Notes under the pieces: model-generated | What the model was told of the DNA's origin: nothing | Database searches by the model: none | The model's input: only the letters and a program-made list of their open reading frames with translations | Origin: Pontibacter sp. HSC-36F09 | GTDB taxonomy: Bacteria > Bacteroidota > Bacteroidia > Cytophagales > Hymenobacteraceae | Direction: 5' to 3' | DNA: 64,000 nt | Assembly: GCF_024171605.1 (NCBI RefSeq) | Contig: NZ_JALKAA010000002.1 | Span: forward strand, 434,001 to 498,000 | Part shown: positions 58,524 to 64,000 of the stretch, one piece after another | Numbering within the stretch: position 1 is the first letter of the stretch | How the letters are laid out: each line of letters opens with the position of its first letter | Made by a program: the position numbers and the translations under genes

Positions 58524-60344
58524 TTAACTCATCTCAAACTGCAGCCTGAGCAGGTTGGCATATATACCGTTGTCATTAAGCGACAACACTTCATGCGAGC
58601 CTTCTTCAACAATCTCCCCTCCATCAATCACCAGAATCTTATCTACTTTACGAATGGTAGCCAGACGGTGCGCAATCACGATGGTCGTTCTGTTCTTCAT
58701 CAGTTCATCCATGGCTTGCTGCACCAGATGCTCTGACTCGGAATCGAGGGAACTGGTGGCTTCGTCGAGTACGAGGATAGCCGGGTTTTTCAGGATGGCA
58801 CGGGCAATAGCGACGCGCTGGCGCTGACCGCCGGAGAGTTTGATGCCGCGCTCGCCCACTAAAGTATCCAGTCCTTCCGGGAATGAGGAGATAAAGTCGT
58901 AAGCATTGGCTTTGCGGGCTGCTGCTATAATTTCTTCCTCAGATGCTTCCGGGCGGCCATAGGCAATGTTTTCGCGGATGGAACCGCCAAACAGCAGGAC
59001 TTCCTGTGGCACGATGCCCACATTGGCGCGTAACTCGGTCAGACTCATCTGACGGATGTCTTGTCCGTCTACGGTAATGCTGCCGTGGCTTATATCATAC
59101 AAACGAAGCAAAAGCTGTACGATGGTTGACTTGCCTGCTCCACTTGGGCCTACCAAAGCTATCTTCTCACCGTAATTGATGCTGAAGTTAATGTCGCGCA
59201 GCACCTGGATATCCGGACGTGTAGGGTATGAGAAGGCCACCTGGTTATAGCTGATATCGCCGCGCACCCGTCTAATCTCGCTCAGTGGACGCTGACTCTT
59301 ATCGGTTGGCTCTTCCTGTTCGGCCAGTATTTCCTGTATGCGTTCTGTTGCTCCCAGAGCAGACTGTATTTTGCTATAAAGCTCTCCCAGACCACCCACG
59401 GAGGCGCCGATGAACACGGTATAAATGATAAAGGAAATCAGTTCGCCGATGGTCAGGTCGCCGTTTTGCACCAGCGTAGCGCCATACCAGATCACGAGGA
59501 TGATACCGCCAAACAGACCTACAATGATAAAGGAAATGAAAGCGCCCCGGTAGTTGGCCGCCGAGAGGGCAGTCTTCACGGCTTTGCTGAGGGAGTGACG
59601 ATAGCGGCCGATCTCAAAATTTTCGTTGGTATAGGCCTTTACGGTATTGATCGCCTGTAGCGTTTCCTCCACGATCACGTTGGTGTTAGCCAGTTCGTCC
59701 TGTGTTTTCTTGGAAAGGCTCTTGATCTTGCGACCAAAAACAAGCGTGAGCGCTACCAGCACCGGGAAGGTGGCCAGCATGAACATCGACAGCTTAATGG
59801 AGGTCCAGAGGATAATGATGATGCCTACCAATAGGGTAGTGATCTGACGGAAAAGCTCGGCCAGCGTGATCGACATGGCATCCTGTACCTGGGCCACGTC
59901 GGTGGTGATGCGGCTTGTGATCTCGCCCACACGCCTTTTCTCGTAGAACGGAATCGGCAGCATCATGAACTTGCTGTAGAGGTCGCGGCGGATGTCGGCC
60001 ACGGCGTTTTCGCTTACCTGCGCAAAGAAGTATACCCTGAAAAAAGAGAAGATACCCTGCGCCAGGATCACGGCAAACAGGCCAAGGGCGATCATGTCAA
60101 TGTCTTCGAGGAACCAGTCGGCGTTGCCCGTGGAGGAGTCGACCAGCTTGCCGGTGAGCAGCGGGAAGATCATGAAAGTCAGGCTGGAAAGTACCAGAAA
60201 GCCCAGACCGACCATGAACTTAAACTTGTAGGGTAGTACGTAGCTAAAGATCCTGATGCCGCGACGAAAGCTGTCTTTACTGATTTTCTTTCTGCCTTCT
60301 TTCTCCTGTGTGCTGTCGTTTAGCCCGATTCCGCGTTTTGCCAT
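58524..60344 (-). CDS. ABC exporter, MsbA/multidrug type
   Basis: This 606-residue half-transporter fuses a six-helix membrane domain (about 30-340; YVLPYKFKFMVGLGFLVLSS) to an ATPase domain. The ATPase has Walker A GPSGAGKSTIVQLL (about 404), ABC signature LSGGQRQRVAIARA, Walker B LVLDEATSSLDS and the switch His in VIAHRLATI. It works as a homodimer and exports lipids or drugs. The MsbA-like family in Bacteroidota often handles lipid or multidrug efflux, and the substrate is not known here. The inverted repeat copies on both sides make its chromosomal context unusual. Confidence 0.94.
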   Translation of the reverse strand: MAKRGIGLNDSTQEKEGRKKISKDSFRRGIRIFSYVLPYKFKFMVGLGFLVLSSLTFMIFPLLTGKLVDSSTGNADWFLEDIDMIALGLFAVILAQGIFSFFRVYFFAQVSENAVADIRRDLYSKFMMLPIPFYEKRRVGEITSRITTDVAQVQDAMSITLAELFRQITTLLVGIIIILWTSIKLSMFMLATFPVLVALTLVFGRKIKSLSKKTQDELANTNVIVEETLQAINTVKAYTNENFEIGRYRHSLSKAVKTALSAANYRGAFISFIIVGLFGGIILVIWYGATLVQNGDLTIGELISFIIYTVFIGASVGGLGELYSKIQSALGATERIQEILAEQEEPTDKSQRPLSEIRRVRGDISYNQVAFSYPTRPDIQVLRDINFSINYGEKIALVGPSGAGKSTIVQLLLRLYDISHGSITVDGQDIRQMSLTELRANVGIVPQEVLLFGGSIRENIAYGRPEASEEEIIAAARKANAYDFISSFPEGLDTLVGERGIKLSGGQRQRVAIARAILKNPAILVLDEATSSLDSESEHLVQQAMDELMKNRTTIVIAHRLATIRKVDKILVIDGGEIVEEGSHEVLSLNDNGIYANLLRLQFEMS

Positions 60345-60680
60345 TAATGAAATCTATACTTAATAATAGGGTGTGCTGGCTTATAACAGCCAGTCAGCAC
60401 TAAAAATGCCACGTACCCGAAAAATCTTCCAAAGGTAAGCAAAGTATAGGAGATTAGTGTCAGAATCATAACAGAGGGCTTTTATTCCCCAGTTTACTCA
60501 CTATGCCGCAAGTTTAGCGTCTGCGCAAGTATGGTTGAGCATGGGGCCAGATTGCTAATGGCGTAGCGGCGGCCTGCTTTTATAGGTATAGCGGTTGGGC
60601 TATTGCATAGCTGGCTTTTGCCCTGGCCGGGCGGGCCATACTTTTTTCCTTGATGAAAGGAAAGAGGGCCCCTACCCCCA
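60345..60680. other. Region upstream of ABC exporter
   Basis: A -7-like TACCTTTG on the minus strand (60430-60437) may serve the exporter, without a good -33 TTG. The part 60590-60680 shows weak similarity to the tail beyond repeat copy 1 (58344-58430). I see no ORF that I would support. Confidence 0.4.
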
Positions 60681-60906
60681 GTAAGCAAAAAAATCAAGAC
60701 CCTGCAAATCGAGGGCCCCCACCCCCACTCACTGAACGCTCGAACAGTGGAGTGTCATTTAAGTGCACCCGGCTGAAGTGATCTGTTTCATAGCCTAAGG
60801 GACAAGTTAGTCTTGCTATACCTGCCAATGGTCATCTGCTATAGAACTTATACCTTTAAAATAGCAGCTACAGAAAAGTCCCCCTTCGAAGGGGGCAGGG
60901 GGATGT
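60681..60906 (-). repeat. Intergenic repeat, copy 2 (inverted relative to copy 1)
   Basis: The 226-base reverse copy of 58120-58343 (see there). Next to it, 60917-60965 contains another G/C palindrome (CCCTCCCC ... GGAGGTAGGGGCC), a second short repeat type. The rest of the gap to 61006 shows no ORF. Confidence 0.75.
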
Positions 60907-61006
60907 TGATCTTTCCCTAAACTCCCTCCCCTGTTTTGGAGGTAGGGGCCCTCTATAAAAGGGGAGTGCGGGTTAAACTACAGCACTTATACCTGAGAAC
61001 TATGAG

Positions 61007-62479
61007 TTACAAATCTACTGCCTTAGAGCTGGCTTCAGTAGACCCTGATTCAGACACTGCCCACAAGCCCACAAACGTTAGAAATCCATTCAGAATCAGC
61101 ACCTCAAAACCAAATTGATAACCATAGAACCAGGCGACTGAATTAGCGCTAATGATGTAGGTGAGGACCGGGGCAGCCACGCAAATGGCCGGCACATAGC
61201 GGTCGCGTACCTGGCGGCGGGTAAAGAGGCCGAAGCTGTAGAGCCCCAGCAGAGGTCCGTAGGTATAGCCAGTCACTTGAAGCACCGTTGTGATCAGGCT
61301 TTGGCTGTTGATTGAGTTGACGGCAAAGATGACAAGGCCAAGCAAAATGGAAAACCCAATATGCACAAAGTAACGCAGCCGTAGCCGCTCATGCTCGCTT
61401 CTATCTTTGAAATTGAGGAAATCCACGCAAAAGGAAGTGGTGAGTGAAGTAAGCGCCGAATCGGCGGAGGCGTAGGCGATGGCAATGATGCCCAGAATGA
61501 ATGCAATACCTACCACAGGCGGGAAGTGGTTCAGGGCCAAAAACGGGAACACATCATCGCCACGTTCCGGCAATGCTATACCTTTGGCGGAGGCGTACAA
61601 GTATAGCAGGGCGCCCAGCATCAGCAGCAGGGCAAAAACCATCATCAGGATGAGGCTGAACCAGAACATGTTTTTCTGTGCTTCGCCGATGTTTTTGCAG
61701 CTCAGGTTTTTCTGCATCATGTCCTGGTCCAGACCCGTCATAGCGATGGTAATGAAAGCGCCGGAGAAAAACTGCTTGAGAAAATAGTCGTTGGCCTTAA
61801 AGTCCCAGTTGAAAACCCGCGAATAATCACTGGCGGCTATCGTATCGACCATGCCTTGGAACCCGAGATTAAGCTCGTCGGACACTACCCAGATACTAAC
61901 CCCAACGGCCGTCAGCATAGCGCCTGTCTGGAAGGTATCGGTCCAGATGATGGTTTTCATGCCGCTCCTGAAGGTATAGACCCAGATCAGCAGGATCGTG
62001 ACAGCCACTGTCACGGCGAACGGAATACCGATCTCGTCGAACACGGCCAGCTGCAGCACGCTTGCCACCAAGAAAAGGCGTATGGCCGTGCTCAGTGTGC
62101 GTGACAAGAGGAAGAAAGCGGCCCCGGTTTTATAGGACCAGAAGCCGAGACGCTGCTCCAAGTAGGTATAGATGGAAACTAGGTTGAGGCGGTAATACAG
62201 CGGCAGCAGCACCGTAGCAACCACAAAATAGCCTGCCAGGTAACCCAGCACCACCTGCAGGTACGAGAACTGCGCGTCGCGCACCATGCCCGGCACCGAC
62301 ACAAACGTAACCCCCGACAAAGTAGCGCCTATCATGCCAAAGGCCACCACATACCAGGGCGATTTCCGGTTGGCCAGGAAAAAGGTATAGGAATCCGTAT
62401 TCTTGCCAGTGAGGAAAGAAATCAGGACCAGGATGCCGAAATAGCCGATGAGGAGGCTTAGGATGAGCGTTGCAGACAT
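61007..62479 (-). CDS. Sodium:solute symporter (SSS family), second copy type
   Basis: This 490-residue membrane transporter has 12-13 helices. I start at the Met of MSATLILSLL (62479), because a perfect -7 box lies just upstream and the longer frame would begin before that promoter. Landmarks are LANRKSPWYVVAFGMIGATL, SGVTFVSVPGMVRDAQFSYL, GAFITIAMTGLDQDMMQKNL and IAYASADSALTSLTTSFCVD, typical of SSS family members such as putative solute/Na+ symporters. It lacks the hydrophilic insertion of the protein at 53663. The substrate is unknown. Confidence 0.9.
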   Translation of the reverse strand: MSATLILSLLIGYFGILVLISFLTGKNTDSYTFFLANRKSPWYVVAFGMIGATLSGVTFVSVPGMVRDAQFSYLQVVLGYLAGYFVVATVLLPLYYRLNLVSIYTYLEQRLGFWSYKTGAAFFLLSRTLSTAIRLFLVASVLQLAVFDEIGIPFAVTVAVTILLIWVYTFRSGMKTIIWTDTFQTGAMLTAVGVSIWVVSDELNLGFQGMVDTIAASDYSRVFNWDFKANDYFLKQFFSGAFITIAMTGLDQDMMQKNLSCKNIGEAQKNMFWFSLILMMVFALLLMLGALLYLYASAKGIALPERGDDVFPFLALNHFPPVVGIAFILGIIAIAYASADSALTSLTTSFCVDFLNFKDRSEHERLRLRYFVHIGFSILLGLVIFAVNSINSQSLITTVLQVTGYTYGPLLGLYSFGLFTRRQVRDRYVPAICVAAPVLTYIISANSVAWFYGYQFGFEVLILNGFLTFVGLWAVSESGSTEASSKAVDL

Positions 62480-62511
62480 GTGAAATGCGGGAAAAACGCT
62501 GCAAATATAGC

Positions 62512-62540
62512 ACAGCCTGCCGGTTTTAGGGCTATACCAA
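62512..62540 (-). promoter_or_regulatory. Promoter of the second symporter
   Basis: Minus-strand TTG (62538-62540), an 18-base spacer and TATATTTG (62512-62519), a perfect -7 box. It lies in the 3' end of the MBL-fold gene, 33 bases before the chosen start. Confidence 0.65.
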
Positions 62541-63548
62541 TTCCCGCAGCAGCACCTGCTCGCCAATGGCAGGTATACGCAAGCCCTGCATCATACCTGA
62601 TACGGCGATCTGCTCGAGCAGGCGTACCGGCTCTCCCGCCGGCTCGTCCGACAGGTCGAAGGTGCCGTAGTGCATCGGTATAAAAGTGCCGCCGCGCAGC
62701 ACATTGTAGGCCCGCACCGCTTCATGCGGATTCAGGTGACTTTTCTGCATCAGAAAGCTCGGGCGATAAGCCCCCACCGGCATCACACACACATCCATCG
62801 GACCGAACAAAGACTCTATCTCCTCAAAGTGCCCGTTATAACCTGTGTCGCCGGCAAAGTAAAGCTGCATGGTGGGCGTCTTGATCAGGAAACTTCCCCA
62901 CAGCACTTTGTTCATGTCGAACATGCCGCGGCGGTGCCAGTGCGAGGCTGGCAGAAAGTAGATCTCTATACCTTCCGGGGTGAGGTCGAATTTCTGGTAC
63001 CAGCCTGCCTCCTGGTAAGGCAGGTGCGGCTCGGCGCTACGCAGCAGATCACCAGCATGCAAAGGGGCAAGGGCCTTCAGGTCCGGGTTGTGGCGGTAGA
63101 GTGTTTTAATGGAGCGTTCGTCGAGGTGGTCGCGGTGGCCGTGCGAGAGCAGGACCAGGTCTATACCTGTGAGTTGCTCCGGCGCGCATGGCAGCCCGAT
63201 GCGCCGCTTGATCATGGGCAGGTCGTAGAACACCGGGTCGGTGATCATGGTCAGGCCGTTCACCCGGATCAGAAACGTGGCATGCCCGAGCCACACCACC
63301 ATGTCTTCCTTCGATGTGATGAAATCGGTGCCGTAGACAACGGGCGGCACATAGGTGTCGGCTTTCTTTTCTTCGCGCTGCGGATTGCGGGAGGTTTTCC
63401 AGCGCAGCACCTGGCTCATTTTAGGGTTAAAGAGCTCGTTGCCATTCAAAAACTGCCCGTTAATGGTCTTATTGCCGCGGAAATCTGGTTTTACCACGGG
63501 CAGTTTGTCGTTTTTCAGATGTCTTACTGTTTCGTTCTTCTGCTTCAA
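62532..63548 (-). CDS. Metallo-beta-lactamase-fold hydrolase (UlaG/NAPE-PLD-like)
   Basis: This 338-residue MBL-fold protein has GHATFLIRVNGLTMITDPVF, the zinc motif LLSHGHRDHLDERS (HxHxDH) at about 135, and further metal ligands in HWHRRG, FAGDTGYNGHFEEI and MPMHYG-like end segments (IPMHYGTFDLS). This architecture is close to the N-acyl-phosphatidylethanolamine phospholipase D/UlaG-like lactonases. The substrate is unknown. No signal peptide, so it is cytoplasmic. The symporter gene follows on the same strand and its promoter lies inside this gene. Confidence 0.92.
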   Translation of the reverse strand: MKQKNETVRHLKNDKLPVVKPDFRGNKTINGQFLNGNELFNPKMSQVLRWKTSRNPQREEKKADTYVPPVVYGTDFITSKEDMVVWLGHATFLIRVNGLTMITDPVFYDLPMIKRRIGLPCAPEQLTGIDLVLLSHGHRDHLDERSIKTLYRHNPDLKALAPLHAGDLLRSAEPHLPYQEAGWYQKFDLTPEGIEIYFLPASHWHRRGMFDMNKVLWGSFLIKTPTMQLYFAGDTGYNGHFEEIESLFGPMDVCVMPVGAYRPSFLMQKSHLNPHEAVRAYNVLRGGTFIPMHYGTFDLSDEPAGEPVRLLEQIAVSGMMQGLRIPAIGEQVLLRELV

Positions 63549-63645
63549 AATCTGAATAAGCTTGTTTCAGGGAATATTAACACGATAACGCGCACGAAAG
63601 TTGAAACGTGTGCCGGTAATTAATTAAAATACGCCAACAGGCATT

Positions 63646-63680
63646 AAAAAAACGCCTTCTCCTTTCAGAAAAGACGCTTT
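63646..63680 (-). terminator. Weak terminator after partial outer-membrane gene
   Basis: On the minus strand AAAGCGTCTTTTC pairs with GGAGAAGGCGTTT with one bulge and G-U pairs, followed by a T run. It lies 27 bases after the stop at 63707. Confidence 0.6.
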
Positions 63681-63706
63681 GTAATTTTTTATCCTACCCC
63701 GGTAGG

Positions 63707-64000
63707 CTAGTACCAGAAACCTCCGCTTCGGCCCACAGACACCGGATGGTGAAATGGACTGTAGAACGGGGAGGCGCCTTTGGAGTAGCGCATAGCACCG
63801 GTCACCGAAAAGTGCTCTGTGATTTTATAAGTCGCCCGCATGTCCATGCCCTGGCGGCCCGGGTTCATAAAGTTCATGTAAGCCGGGTTCTGAGCTGGTA
63901 TGTTCGAGAAGTCCCTCCACACGCTGCCGCTCAGGATCAGGCGATCGTTCACCAGGTATTCGGCACCCACATGGGCAATGTAATGATCATTTTGGCTGCT
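63707..64000 (-). CDS. Outer-membrane beta-barrel protein, C-terminal part (continues beyond the window)
   Basis: This is the last 97 residues of a larger protein whose start lies beyond base 64000. Successive amphipathic strands (HYIAHVGAEYLVNDRLILSG, MDMRATYKITEHFSVTGAM) and the C-terminal aromatic ending GFWY are typical of the last strands of an outer-membrane barrel. The only start in the window is a GTG at 63970, but the frame runs on upstream, so the gene is cut by the window edge. The family is not identified. A porin or hypothetical barrel is likely. Confidence 0.8.
   Translation of the reverse strand, partial: SSQNDHYIAHVGAEYLVNDRLILSGSVWRDFSNIPAQNPAYMNFMNPGRQGMDMRATYKITEHFSVTGAMRYSKGASPFYSPFHHPVSVGRSGGFWY

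Larger units (their letters stand above)
1..64000. repeat. Dispersed GGTATA/TATACC motif, whole window
   Basis: The hexamer GGTATA or its complement TATACC recurs throughout, most often as CAGGTATAG or CTATACCTG. I counted about 190 sites by eye, where equal base use predicts about 31 on both strands. Examples are 1256-1263, 5584-5590, 16340-16347, 25081-25120, 35588-35596 and 62574-62581. Sites lie in genes and in gaps and in both orientations. Within genes they fall in all three frames (ggt-ata Gly-Ile, gta-tac Val-Tyr, agg-tat Arg-Tyr), so protein sequence does not explain them. The function is unknown. Confidence 0.75.

Noticed and set aside
1-64000. CRISPR array, rRNA or tRNA genes
   Set aside because: I saw no regularly spaced direct repeats and no clear tRNA or rRNA sequence. 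A tRNA scan would be needed to exclude a tRNA completely.
1-64000. GGTATA motif as simply the -7 promoter box (TACCTTTG)
   Set aside because: TATACC is followed by TTTG only occasionally (such as 28613-28621). Most sites lie inside genes in either orientation and lack a -33 TTG.

Overview
This window looks like a chromosomal segment from a member of the Bacteroidota, probably a Cytophagales/Hymenobacteraceae-type organism such as Pontibacter. That placement is my inference. It rests on Bacteroidota-type promoters (TTG, about 20 bases, TAnnTTTG), weak Shine-Dalgarno signals, many lipoproteins and TolC/RND parts, GH92 and S9 enzymes, a LytS/LytTR pair and DUF2911 and S8 secreted proteins. There is no rRNA, tRNA, CRISPR array, transposase or phage that I can see. 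Most of the window is ordinary chromosome.

Layout. 1-4.1 kb: end of a GH92 alpha-mannosidase, a lipoprotein, a TetR regulator and two cold-shock proteins. 4.3-7.8 kb: an aromatic amino acid operon (prephenate dehydratase, aminotransferase, DAHP synthase/chorismate mutase). Its leader carries two consecutive Phe/Tyr leader peptides, each followed by its own terminator, i.e. a tandem transcription attenuator. 7.8-14.9 kb: an MgtC/DUF4010 membrane protein and an adaptor-RND-TolC efflux operon. 15-20.3 kb: an alkyltransferase-like protein with Ala in place of the active Cys, a candidate structured RNA, a LytS/LytTR two-component pair, a mobile-element-like inverted repeat and an uncharacterised kinase-like protein. 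20.3-26.3 kb: ferritin, a 2Fe-2S protein, a STAS-like protein, a decayed secreted-protein gene, an S9 peptidase and a lipoprotein cyclophilin.

26.7-41.5 kb: a subtilase, GNAT, quinone oxidoreductase, oligopeptidase B, acyl-CoA-binding protein, DUF2007 and CDGSH proteins, a very large GAF protein, a deoxynucleoside kinase, an M49-like metallopeptidase and several small proteins. 41.5-48 kb: an AT-rich GT39 glycosyltransferase that looks acquired, an FAD oxidoreductase, two alpha/beta hydrolases and an APC permease. 48-57.9 kb: small secreted proteins, a Rieske protein, a large PIG-L deacetylase with a 47-residue membrane protein and a sodium:solute symporter as a tight unit, a methyltransferase and DUF2911. 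58-64 kb: an MsbA-like exporter flanked by two inverted copies of a roughly 225-base intergenic repeat, a second symporter, a metallo-beta-lactamase-fold hydrolase and a partial outer-membrane protein.

Across the whole window the hexamer GGTATA/TATACC is strikingly over-represented. My hand count is about 190 sites in 64 kb, against about 31 expected for a random hexamer read on both strands. It occurs inside genes in all three reading frames as well as between genes, so it looks like a DNA-level signal.
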